Assembly (NCBI GenBank): GCA_958428295.1
Contig: CAUAFL010000018.1
Location: forward strand, 1 to 14,676
Reading direction: 5' to 3'
DNA: 14,676 nucleotides
Source of the DNA: an uncultured Bacillota bacterium
GTDB taxonomy: Bacteria > Bacillota_I > Bacilli_A > RF39 > UBA660
The first letter of the stretch is position 1, and each line of letters starts with the position of its first letter. A model generated the notes under the pieces. The model searched no databases. It was not told the origin of the DNA and was given only the letters and a program-made list of their open reading frames with translations. Both the position numbers and the translations under genes were made by a program. This document shows positions 1 to 5,756 of this stretch, one piece after another.

Positions 1-620
1 GGAATGATGAGAAGTTTAGTGGTCTATTAACTTCAAATATTTGGAATAGTAATGCAGAAGAAATAGAGACCATTTTAAAGATGCCGGAGTGGAATGATGA
101 AAAATTTAGTGGTCTATTAACTCCAACTATTTGGAGTAGTAATGCAGAAGAAGTAGAGACCATTTTAAGAATGACTGAGTGGGAAGAAGAGAAATTTAGC
201 GGTCTATTAACTTCAACTATTTGGAGTAGCAATGCTGAGAAAGTAGAGACTATTTTAAAGATGCCGGAGTGGAATGATGAGAAGTTTAGTGGTCTATTAA
301 CTTCAAATATTTGGAATAGTAATGCAGAAGAAATAGAGACCATTTTAAAGATGCCGGAGTGGAATGATGAAAAATTTAGTGGTCTATTAACTCCAACTAT
401 TTGGAGTAGTAATGCAGAAGAAGTAGAGACCATTTTAAGAATGACTGAGTGGGAAGAAGAGAAGTTTAGTGGTCTATTAACTTCAACTATTTGGAGTAGC
501 AATGCTGAGAAAGTAGAAACTATTTTAAAGATGCCCGAGTGGAAAGAAGAGAAGTATAACGGTCTATTAACTCCAACTATTTGGAAAAGTAATTCGAAAG
601 AGATAGTGGCTATTTTAAGA
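1..620 (+). repeat. In-frame 90-bp tandem repeats with a 270-bp higher-order period
   Basis: Units begin at 81, 171, 261, 351, 441 and 531, with a partial unit before 81. They form an A-B-C-A-B-C-D order, so three 90-bp units make a 270-bp period. Positions 1-193 are identical to 271-463. Up to 266 the copies differ only at 194, 200, 248 and 266 (versus 464, 470, 518 and 536), and all four changes are synonymous. Similarity ends in unit D (531-620), where ND becomes KE. This points to recent duplication by recombination or slippage. Copy number in the assembly may be unreliable. Confidence 0.95.
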
Positions 621-959
621 ATACCCGAATTACAGAAAAAAGAATATGAACACCTTCTATCTCCTAGTATTTTTAACATAAATTATAAAAATATCATCCC
701 TAGCATTCATTTATTTGAAGAATATGGTATCGGTAGTTATATAAGTAATAGAAGTCTAAGAAGAAATGTAGAGATACAAAGAAAACTAATGGAGTATATG
801 TCAGAAAACGATGTTGCTTTACTTATCGAAAAGGAAAATGGAGATTATCGGCTAAATCCAATATTAAATGCTAGTAATAGTGTATTGAAAGACAAGTATG
901 GAATTGATGTTAAAAATTTATCTAGCAAAGGAGATACAAAGAAATGGATGAAATATTAG
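1..959 (+). CDS. Tandem 30-residue helical repeat protein, 3' part (5' end outside window)
   Basis: The reading frame is open to the left edge, so the gene starts upstream. The ATG at 81 is only the first Met of a repeat and is not a credible start. The visible protein has about seven near-identical 30-residue units beginning (M)PEW, each with conserved GLLT, IW, SN and ETIL positions (for example MPEWNDEKFSGLLTPTIW). One degenerate unit (621-710) and a non-repetitive C-terminal cap of about 80 residues follow, ending in a segment with YRLNPIL and KYGID. Each unit looks like two short helices joined at the SN turn, which suggests an alpha-solenoid. The Pro-containing helix ends and the cap loosely recall mTERF repeats; TPR-, TALE- or ankyrin-like scaffolds are alternatives. 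No signal peptide or membrane segment is visible. It overlaps the next small ORF by 16 nt. I do not recognise the family. Coding is certain; function is unknown. Confidence 0.85.
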   Translation, partial: NDEKFSGLLTSNIWNSNAEEIETILKMPEWNDEKFSGLLTPTIWSSNAEEVETILRMTEWEEEKFSGLLTSTIWSSNAEKVETILKMPEWNDEKFSGLLTSNIWNSNAEEIETILKMPEWNDEKFSGLLTPTIWSSNAEEVETILRMTEWEEEKFSGLLTSTIWSSNAEKVETILKMPEWKEEKYNGLLTPTIWKSNSKEIVAILRIPELQKKEYEHLLSPSIFNINYKNIIPSIHLFEEYGIGSYISNRSLRRNVEIQRKLMEYMSENDVALLIEKENGDYRLNPILNASNSVLKDKYGIDVKNLSSKGDTKKWMKY

Positions 960-1201
960 AAAAATATACAAATTCTGTTTTGAAAAATATAGATAGCAGT
1001 AATATGAAAAAAATTATTAGTTTTCTTGAGAAAAAAGAATGTCATTATATCGAAGACATAGTAGAAGATTATTTAGATTTGTTTACAATTGATTATGAAT
1101 TATTTATAGAATATTTTGATCGATTAAATGAAAAGTATCATCATGAGTTCCTAACACTAGCCTCAGAGGATATGAACTTATGGGAAGAGTTTTTTCATTA
1201 A
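944..1201 (+). CDS. Small acidic hypothetical protein (85 aa) overlapping the repeat gene
   Basis: The start is an ATG inside the end of the repeat gene (16-nt overlap), with AAAGGAG at 927-933 ending 10 nt upstream, so translational coupling is likely. The protein is predicted helical, rich in Asp, Glu and aromatic residues, has one Cys, and no membrane segment or signal peptide. Its pattern (ISFLEKKE, YIEDIV, DYLDLF, FIEYFDRLNEKY) reads like two further helical-repeat units. It may therefore be a partner of the upstream solenoid protein or its severed C-terminal part. The two frames differ by -1, but no canonical slippery heptamer is visible and this frame is closed by TAG at 923-925. I do not recognise a family. 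The SD and overlap favour a real gene. Confidence 0.7.
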   Translation: MDEILEKYTNSVLKNIDSSNMKKIISFLEKKECHYIEDIVEDYLDLFTIDYELFIEYFDRLNEKYHHEFLTLASEDMNLWEEFFH

Positions 1202-1280
1202 ATAAAGTGGCTTTCCTTTTGATGCTAGAATTATAATAATGATAACTGGGGTTAAAAGTAAAACATCCATTTATTAGGCA

Positions 1281-1309
1281 TTGAAAGTTTAATGATTTTC
1301 TATTATACT
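1281..1309 (+). promoter_or_regulatory. Sigma-A-type promoter of the miaB operon
   Basis: A -35 TTGAAA (1281-1286) and a -10 TATACT (1304-1309) are separated by 17 nt. Transcription would begin near 1316, just before the AGAGGTG ribosome binding site at 1321-1327. This placement rules out in-frame miaB starts upstream of 1334. Confidence 0.75.
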
Positions 1310-1333
1310 ATTAGAAAGTTAGAGGTGATACTT

Positions 1334-2746
1334 ATGCATTTACCAGATTTTAAAGTAGCAAGAACAAATACAAAGGTAGCTTATCAGAAAAAAAAATATC
1401 AATTGGAAGATAAATATCGTAATCAATACCAAGGGAAAAGTTATTTTTTAAAAACTTATGGTTGTCAAATGAATGAGCATGATAGTGAAAATATGAAGGG
1501 TATTTTGAAGGAATTAGGATTTGAAGAAGTTGACAACTATGAAATAGCAGATTTAATTTTGTTAAATACCTGTTCTATTCGAGAAAATGCACATAATAAA
1601 GCCTTTGGCTTTTTAGGAAGAGTAAAACATCTCAAAGAGACAAAAAAAGATTTAATGGTTGGTCTTTGTGGCTGTATGGCTCAAGAAGAGGTTGTAACAA
1701 CGACGATTGTTTCTAAGTATCCATGGCTAAACTTTGTTATTGGAACACATAATTTTTATCAATTACCAGAAGTACTTAGCAAATCTTTAATAGATAAAAA
1801 GTTACAAGTAGAGGTATATTCTAGGGAACAGGACTTAGTAGAAGATATGCCTACGAAGCGATCAAATCGTTATAAAGCTTATGTCAATATTATTTATGGC
1901 TGTGATAAATTTTGTACTTATTGTATTGTTCCCTATACTAGAGGTCGACAAAGAAGTCGAGCCAAAGAAGATATTATAAATGAGGTCAAACAACTAAGAG
2001 CATCTGGCTATCAAGAAGTAACATTATTAGGACAAAATGTCAATGCTTATGGAAAAGATTTATATCAAGACTATTCGTTAGCAGAATTATTAGAGGATGT
2101 CGCAGCAACATCCATTCCTAGAATCCGCTTTATGACGAGTCATCCTTGGGATTTTAATGATAAAATGATTGCGGTGATTGCAAAGTATACGAATATTATG
2201 CCTAGTATTCATTTACCAGTACAGTCAGGAAGTAATCGGATCCTCAAATTGATGGGACGCCGCTATACCAAAGAACAGTATTTAACCTTATTTCATAAAA
2301 TGAAAGAGCAAATTCCTAATTGTGTTATTTCTACCGATATTATCGTAGGCTTTCCAGGAGAAACGGAGGCAGACTTTTTAGAAACTTTAACACTTGTAGA
2401 AGAATGCCACTATGATAATGCTTTCACCTTTATCTACTCGCCTCGCGTGGGAACACCCGCTGCTAAATTGGTAGATACGGTTAGTAAAGAAGAGAAAGAA
2501 CAACGTCTTTATCGTTTGAATGAAGTAGTAAATCGTTATTTTTTGTGTAATAATCAAAAATTAGTAGGAACGACAGCAAAGGTTTTAGTAGAGGGAAGGT
2601 CTTTAAAAAGAAAAAATGAGTATTTTGGGTATACGGATACTAATAAACTAGTAAACTTTAAAGGAGAAGGGATTGTGGTTGGTCAAATTGTTACGGTAGA
2701 AATTGAAGATGCTAAAACGTGGAGTTTAGATGGAACCATCCACTAA
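1334..2746 (+). CDS. miaB: tRNA-2-methylthio-N6-dimethylallyladenosine synthase MiaB
   Basis: This radical SAM methylthiotransferase converts i6A37 to ms2i6A37 in tRNAs reading UNN codons. The 470-residue protein has the N-terminal UPF0004/MTTase domain with cluster cysteines in TYGCQMN (C44), NTCSIRENA (C80) and LCGCMAQ (C114). The radical SAM motif CxxxCxxC follows (C190, C194, C197, in GCDKFCTYC). A TRAM domain occupies about the last 65 residues (LVGTTAKVLVEG onward). Length and motif order are normal for MiaB; the NTCSIRENA and YTRGRQRSR signatures favour MiaB over MtaB or RimO. The start is the ATG at 1334, because AGAGGTG lies 6 nt upstream and the promoter covers the longer in-frame extension from 1292. 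The 3' end overlaps ricA by 17 nt, as part of one operon. Confidence 0.97.
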   Translation: MHLPDFKVARTNTKVAYQKKKYQLEDKYRNQYQGKSYFLKTYGCQMNEHDSENMKGILKELGFEEVDNYEIADLILLNTCSIRENAHNKAFGFLGRVKHLKETKKDLMVGLCGCMAQEEVVTTTIVSKYPWLNFVIGTHNFYQLPEVLSKSLIDKKLQVEVYSREQDLVEDMPTKRSNRYKAYVNIIYGCDKFCTYCIVPYTRGRQRSRAKEDIINEVKQLRASGYQEVTLLGQNVNAYGKDLYQDYSLAELLEDVAATSIPRIRFMTSHPWDFNDKMIAVIAKYTNIMPSIHLPVQSGSNRILKLMGRRYTKEQYLTLFHKMKEQIPNCVISTDIIVGFPGETEADFLETLTLVEECHYDNAFTFIYSPRVGTPAAKLVDTVSKEEKEQRLYRLNEVVNRYFLCNNQKLVGTTAKVLVEGRSLKRKNEYFGYTDTNKLVNFKGEGIVVGQIVTVEIEDAKTWSLDGTIH

Positions 2747-3083
2747 CGAAGATATTTTAGCTGCTACAAAAATATTAGTAGAAACCTTCCAAAAGAATAC
2801 CGTTTATCAACATCATCTACAAATTCGTAACAAATTAGTGAAGCATTCTTCTATTACACAGCAAATTGCCCACATTAAAGAACTCGAAAAAAAATATGTA
2901 AAAAGTGCTTTTCTAGATGAGGCCATTCATGCCCAAATAGAACAACAATTAACTATTTTACGAGAATTTCCATTATACCAAGCTTATGAACAATCACTTA
3001 GCGAAATCAATGGAATGATAGAACAAATTAAGAGTGAGTTAAATACAACGTTTACCAATCTATTAACAAACAAGAAAGGATAA
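2730..3083 (+). CDS. ricA: RicA/YmcA-like protein (Com_YlbF family)
   Basis: In B. subtilis RicA (YmcA) forms a complex with RicF (YlbF) and RicT (YaaT) that affects mRNA processing with RNase Y, and also competence, biofilm formation and sporulation. The 117-residue protein is almost entirely helical, with the YlbF-family pattern (an early ILAATKILVETF helix, then IAHIKELEKKYVKSAF, then EFPLYQAYEQSLSEIN). The assignment is strengthened by position directly after miaB, as ymcA follows ymcB in B. subtilis. The start overlaps miaB by 17 nt, with GGAG at 2721-2724. It contains no cysteine, unlike B. subtilis RicA, which supplies Fe-S ligands near its C terminus, and it is shorter than that protein. 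A YlbF/YheA paralogue is the alternative. Confidence 0.78.
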   Translation: MEPSTNEDILAATKILVETFQKNTVYQHHLQIRNKLVKHSSITQQIAHIKELEKKYVKSAFLDEAIHAQIEQQLTILREFPLYQAYEQSLSEINGMIEQIKSELNTTFTNLLTNKKG

Positions 3084-3090
3084 CGATCCA

Positions 3091-3531
3091 ATGAAAACTT
3101 TTCATTTTTCTTTGCAGGGGGATTTCAAGGTACCACCGTTTGATCTAGATCCTGAGCAACAAAGAGAATATAATCAGATAAATCGCCGTCATCGCCGTTT
3201 TGAAGTTGGCAAATGTATCACCATCTTATTACTTCCTTATGTAATTGCTGGTAGCATTTGTGTTATTAGTCCACATCTACCTTCTACTATGGTACCAAAA
3301 TTAACACAACCCAAGTCTTTGGAAGCAGTACCACCAAAGCAAGAAGAACAAGAGAAAGAAAATATGTGGCAGATAGCAATGTGCTTTGGCGTAGCGACTG
3401 TCTTTGAAAGTATGATATTAGCGAATGGTTTAATCCGTAATACCAAAGACCAGCTTGCCTGTTATCCGCTTCTTTCTCAAGAGGAACAGGAAACAGCAGC
3501 TGAAACGTATCAGTTAAAACTTAAAAAATAG
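3091..3531 (+). CDS. Hypothetical two-helix membrane protein (146 aa)
   Basis: The protein has a charged N-terminal part (about residues 1-39, ending in RRHRRFEVGK). A hydrophobic segment follows at about 42-60 (ITILLLPYVIAGSICVIS), then a Pro- and Glu-rich loop, a second hydrophobic segment at about 93-113 (WQIAMCFGVATVFESMIL) and a short hydrophilic tail. The basic stretch before helix 1 suggests that both termini are cytoplasmic. GAAAGGA at 3074-3080 lies 10 nt before the ATG, and the gene starts 7 nt after ricA, so it is the third gene of the miaB operon. A terminator begins at its stop codon. I know no family for it. Its place between ricA and cotE may hint at a role in sporulation or RNA processing, but this is inference. 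Confidence 0.85.
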   Translation: MKTFHFSLQGDFKVPPFDLDPEQQREYNQINRRHRRFEVGKCITILLLPYVIAGSICVISPHLPSTMVPKLTQPKSLEAVPPKQEEQEKENMWQIAMCFGVATVFESMILANGLIRNTKDQLACYPLLSQEEQETAAETYQLKLKK

Positions 3532-3552
3532 ACAAAAGAATTGTCTTTTTTT
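3531..3552 (+). terminator. Intrinsic terminator of miaB-ricA-orf146
   Basis: The stem GACAA (3531-3535) pairs with TTGTC (3541-3545) around a 5-nt loop, followed by seven T. Upstream A residues can extend the stem into the T run. The last G of the TAG stop codon is the first base of the stem. Confidence 0.75.
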
Positions 3553-3556
3553 AGTT

Positions 3557-3584
3557 CACTTTTTCTAGGTGTATGCATAGATTA
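3557..3584 (+). promoter_or_regulatory. Candidate sigma-K-like (mother-cell) promoter of cotE
   Basis: CATAGATTA (3576-3584) fits the sigma-K -10 pattern CATAnnnTA. CAC (3557-3559) lies where the -35 AC-type element is expected, with about 15-16 nt between them. A weak sigma-A reading (TTCACT-17-TAGATT) is also possible. B. subtilis cotE is known to be transcribed by sigma-E and sigma-K RNA polymerase, which supports the assignment. Confidence 0.45.
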
Positions 3585-3602
3585 GAGTGAGGAGGGATAA
3601 GT

Positions 3603-4151
3603 TTGGCAAGCTTTAAAGAAATCGTCACCAAAGCTGTGATTGGTAAAGGTAAAAAACAGTTTACAGATAACTTATCATTAAAGACGTCCAATACACCAAC
3701 AACAGTATTAGGATGTTGGGTAATTAATCATAATTTTAGTGGTAGTAAGGTGGGAAGTAAAGTTACAATTAACGGTAGTTATGATATTAATGTTTGGTAT
3801 TCGTATGATAACGATACTAAAACAGAAGTATTAAAAGAGACAAAAAATTATCAGGAGTCTGTATCCATTCAAGGAAATAATACTAATACCGACAATGAAG
3901 AAATTATCGTTAGAAGTTTAAGCGGACCTAGTTGTATCAAAGCGGAAATTGATGGTAGTAATATTCACTGTACGGTTGAAAAAACATTGGGAATTGAATT
4001 AGTAGGAGATACCAAAGTTAGAATTAGTGTCGATGATGAGTCTAATGAAACTTGGGATGAAATTACAGACAGCGATGAAGTCATTGAAGAACAGATTGAT
4101 CAACAAGTAACAGAAGATTATTTAGACCAACAAGTGGAAGAGTTAGATTAA
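3603..4151 (+). CDS. cotE: Outer spore coat morphogenetic protein CotE
   Basis: CotE directs assembly of the outer spore coat in the mother cell. The 182-residue protein is close to B. subtilis CotE (181 aa) in length and pattern. It starts with a KEIVTKAVIGKG segment, then VLGCWVINHNF (36-45), the hallmark GSYDINVWYSYDNDTKTEV (58-76), a SGPSCIKAEI segment, and an acidic tail rich in Asp, Glu and Gln (about 144-182). The start codon is TTG at 3603, placed 6 nt after a strong GGAGGG (3591-3596); no ATG in this frame lies near the SD. It has its own leader between two terminators, so it is a single-gene unit. Gene order after miaB and ricA matches B. subtilis ymcB-ymcA-cotE, although mutS does not follow. 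Its presence is the best evidence that the organism sporulates. Confidence 0.93.
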   Translation: MASFKEIVTKAVIGKGKKQFTDNLSLKTSNTPTTVLGCWVINHNFSGSKVGSKVTINGSYDINVWYSYDNDTKTEVLKETKNYQESVSIQGNNTNTDNEEIIVRSLSGPSCIKAEIDGSNIHCTVEKTLGIELVGDTKVRISVDDESNETWDEITDSDEVIEEQIDQQVTEDYLDQQVEELD

Positions 4152-4173
4152 CATCAAACGACTGACATAGAAG

Positions 4174-4194
4174 AGCTACAAGGGTAGCTTTTTT
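4174..4194 (+). terminator. Intrinsic terminator of cotE
   Basis: AGCTAC (4174-4179) pairs with GTAGCT (4184-4189) around a 4-nt loop, and the run continues as T to 4194. It lies 22 nt after the cotE stop and before the rpsP promoter. Confidence 0.85.
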
Positions 4195-4213
4195 AGCTGT
4201 TAACAAATAAAGG

Positions 4214-4242
4214 TTGACAGGGATTAAAAATTATAGTATAGT
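4214..4242 (+). promoter_or_regulatory. Strong sigma-A promoter of rpsP-khpA
   Basis: A perfect -35 TTGACA (4214-4219) is followed after 17 nt by -10 TATAGT (4237-4242), so transcription should start near 4249. The TTG of the -35 box opens an in-frame extension of rpsP that must not be taken as its start. Confidence 0.9.
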
Positions 4243-4276
4243 AAGAACAGTAAAAAAAGAAAGGTGTGAACAAAAA

Positions 4277-4558
4277 ATGGCTGTAAAATTAAGATTAATG
4301 AGAATGGGTGCTAAAAAAAGACCCTTTTATCGAGTAGTGGCAATCGATGCTAGAACAAAAAGAGATGGAGAATATCTTGAGTTAGTGGGAACTTATAATC
4401 CAATTGGACAATCAAAAGAAGTGAAATTAAATGAAGAAGTAGCATTAAAATGGTTAAGACAAGGTGCAATTCCTTCTGATACAGTAAGAAGCCTATTAAA
4501 AGACGCTGGAATTATGAAAAAATTTGCCGAAGAAAAAGATAAAAAGGAAGCAAAATAA
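4277..4558 (+). CDS. rpsP: 30S ribosomal protein S16
   Basis: S16 is an assembly protein of the 30S body. The 93-residue protein shows the family pattern at once: VKLRLMRMGAKKRPFYRVV at the N terminus, DARTKRDGEYLELVGTYNP next, then the EEVALKWLRQGAIPSDTVRSLL segment and a Lys- and Glu-rich tail. The start is the ATG at 4277, preceded by AGAAAGGTG (4258-4266) and lying downstream of the predicted transcription start. The stop overlaps the khpA start by one base (TAATG), giving a tightly coupled pair. The usual rimM-trmD-rplS genes do not follow. Confidence 0.98.
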   Translation: MAVKLRLMRMGAKKRPFYRVVAIDARTKRDGEYLELVGTYNPIGQSKEVKLNEEVALKWLRQGAIPSDTVRSLLKDAGIMKKFAEEKDKKEAK

Positions 4559-4806
4559 TGGATGCCAGAGAATTAACAGAAAAAATCATCAAGCAATTAG
4601 TCACAAAGGAAGATGCTGTTAGTGTCAAAGAATTTCCTAATGAAGAAGATAATATGATGGTTTTAGAAGTACTTGTCAGTGAAGAAGATATGGGAAGAGT
4701 GATTGGAAAGGCTGGAAAAACCGCTAATGCCATTCGCACCCTTGTTCAAGCTAGTAGCAGTCTTCATGAGGGAAAATATATTAAAATTAATTTTGATAAG
4801 TTTTAA
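4558..4806 (+). CDS. khpA: KH-domain RNA-binding protein KhpA
   Basis: KhpA (YlqC in B. subtilis) is a small cytoplasmic RNA-binding protein. In other Firmicutes it partners with KhpB/EloR and is linked to cell elongation and division. The 82-residue protein is a single KH domain with the GxxG loop GKAG at residues 50-53 (GRVIGKAGKTANAIRTLV) and a terminal IKINFD strand. The order rpsP-khpA is widely conserved. The start overlaps the rpsP stop, with AAGGAAG at 4544-4550 as ribosome binding site. Length is normal for the family. Confidence 0.95.
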   Translation: MDARELTEKIIKQLVTKEDAVSVKEFPNEEDNMMVLEVLVSEEDMGRVIGKAGKTANAIRTLVQASSSLHEGKYIKINFDKF

Positions 4807-4827
4807 AATAGAATTCTCAGATACTGA

Positions 4828-4853
4828 AAAACCTTATGGAAACATAGGGTTTT
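4828..4853 (+). terminator. GAAA-loop hairpin after khpA, probable terminator
   Basis: AAAACCTTATG (4828-4838) pairs with CATAGGGTTTT (4843-4853) over 11 bp, including one G-T pair, around the tetraloop GAAA. The right arm ends in TTTT but no longer T run follows, so termination may be partial. Confidence 0.6.
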
Positions 4854-4854
4854 A

Positions 4855-4884
4855 CTATGGAAAGGTAAATTGGCACCTTTCTAG
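4855..4884 (+). promoter_or_regulatory. Second hairpin between khpA and cdsA
   Basis: GAAAGGT (4860-4866) pairs with ACCTTTC (4875-4881) around an 8-nt loop. The outer CTA (4855-4857) and TAG (4882-4884) can extend the stem past a TG bulge. It follows the previous hairpin almost directly. No T run follows, so it may be an mRNA 3'-end stabiliser or a small structured element. Its role is unknown. Confidence 0.4.
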
Positions 4885-4892
4885 AAATAAAG

Positions 4893-4921
4893 TTGTCTAA
4901 ATTTCTAATTTATATTATAAT
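4893..4921 (+). promoter_or_regulatory. Sigma-A promoter of cdsA-rseP
   Basis: A -35 TTGTCT (4893-4898) and a perfect -10 TATAAT (4916-4921) are 17 nt apart. Transcription would begin near 4928. The in-frame TTG at 4893 belongs to the -35 box and is not a start codon of cdsA. Confidence 0.75.
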
Positions 4922-4946
4922 AATAGACAGAATGGGAGGCTATTTT

Positions 4947-5747
4947 ATGAAAAAAAGAGTAATTAGTGCTGTGGTGATGATTGCTGTCATTATTCCAGTA
5001 ATTTTATTAGGTGGCACAACTTTTACAATTTTTATGACCTTATTAGCAATTGGCGGTCTATATGAATTAATAAAAATCCGCGAAAAAACACAAGAAATAC
5101 CAATGATTATTAAAATTTTTGCCTATATCCTGATGCTCACTTTTTGTTTGATGAACTATCAACAGAATGTTTTTAGCTATCAAATGGATTATCACATTGT
5201 GGCATTTACTATCTTTGCCTTTTTACTACCGATAATCTTAATCAATAAAAATGAAAGCTACACGATTAATGATGCACTTTACATGATTAGTTCTGTTCTT
5301 TTCATTGGGTTATCGTTTAATCTTTTAATTTTAGTTCGTAATTATGATTTGATGTATGTTATCTACCTATTATTAATCACCACTATTACGGATACTTTTG
5401 CTTTTATTACAGGAAGTTATATTGGCACACACCAATTAGCGCCCACTATTAGTCCCAATAAAACAGTGGAAGGCTTAATAGGCGGAGTAGTCATGGGGAC
5501 TTTCGTTGCGACGACTTTCTATCATACGGTGATTAATTCGCAAATATCTTTAGTCATGGTTATTTTCACTACGGTTTTTCTAGCCATAGTAGGCCAATTA
5601 GGAGATTTGGTCTTTTCTAGTATTAAACGTACTTATAAAGTCAAAGATTATTCGAATATAATTCCCGGCCATGGTGGAATACTAGATCGCTTTGATAGTC
5701 TAATTTTTGTGGTATTAGCATTTATTTTAGTACTGGGAATTATTTAA
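4947..5747 (+). CDS. cdsA: Phosphatidate cytidylyltransferase CdsA
   Basis: This integral membrane enzyme makes CDP-diacylglycerol from phosphatidic acid and CTP, the branch point of anionic phospholipid synthesis. The 266-residue protein has about eight hydrophobic segments. It carries the CDS signatures: TDTFAFITG near 148-156, SPNKTVEGLIGG at 169-180, and the C-terminal signature from SIKRTYKVKD through PGHGGILDRFDS (225-251). The ATG at 4947 was chosen because GGGAGG (4934-4939) lies 7 nt upstream and the promoter excludes longer forms. The gene is followed closely by rseP, with the rseP ribosome binding site overlapping the cdsA stop. The usual neighbours uppS (upstream) and dxr (between cdsA and rseP) are missing here. 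Confidence 0.96.
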   Translation: MKKRVISAVVMIAVIIPVILLGGTTFTIFMTLLAIGGLYELIKIREKTQEIPMIIKIFAYILMLTFCLMNYQQNVFSYQMDYHIVAFTIFAFLLPIILINKNESYTINDALYMISSVLFIGLSFNLLILVRNYDLMYVIYLLLITTITDTFAFITGSYIGTHQLAPTISPNKTVEGLIGGVVMGTFVATTFYHTVINSQISLVMVIFTTVFLAIVGQLGDLVFSSIKRTYKVKDYSNIIPGHGGILDRFDSLIFVVLAFILVLGII

Positions 5748-5756
5748 GGAGGCCGC

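Noticed and set aside
81..83. ATG at 81 as start of the repeat gene
   Set aside because: It is the first Met of a repeat unit; the frame is open to the left edge in a matching repeat and no ribosome binding site precedes it.
1..620. CRISPR-like or non-coding satellite array
   Set aside because: The repeat period is 90 bp without spacers, the frame stays open throughout, and differences between the 270-bp copies are synonymous, so it is a coding repeat.
933..959. Programmed -1 frameshift joining the repeat gene and the small ORF
   Set aside because: No canonical slippery heptamer or downstream structure was seen, and the small ORF has its own SD and ATG; kept only as an alternative.
3237..3446. 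Minus-strand open frame opposite the two-helix membrane gene
   Set aside because: It is antisense to a gene with SD, operon context and terminator; no ribosome binding site or family pattern is seen.
4214..4216. TTG start giving a 114-residue S16
   Set aside because: The TTG is part of the TTGACA -35 box, upstream of the transcription start; the S16 family begins at the ATG at 4277, which has a proper SD.
4893..4895. TTG start giving an extended CdsA
   Set aside because: The TTG lies in the -35 box, and GGGAGG is positioned for the ATG at 4947.
4703..4900. Open frame overlapping the khpA 3' end
   Set aside because: It is in another frame of the clearly coding KH domain, runs through both intergenic hairpins, and has no ribosome binding site of its own.
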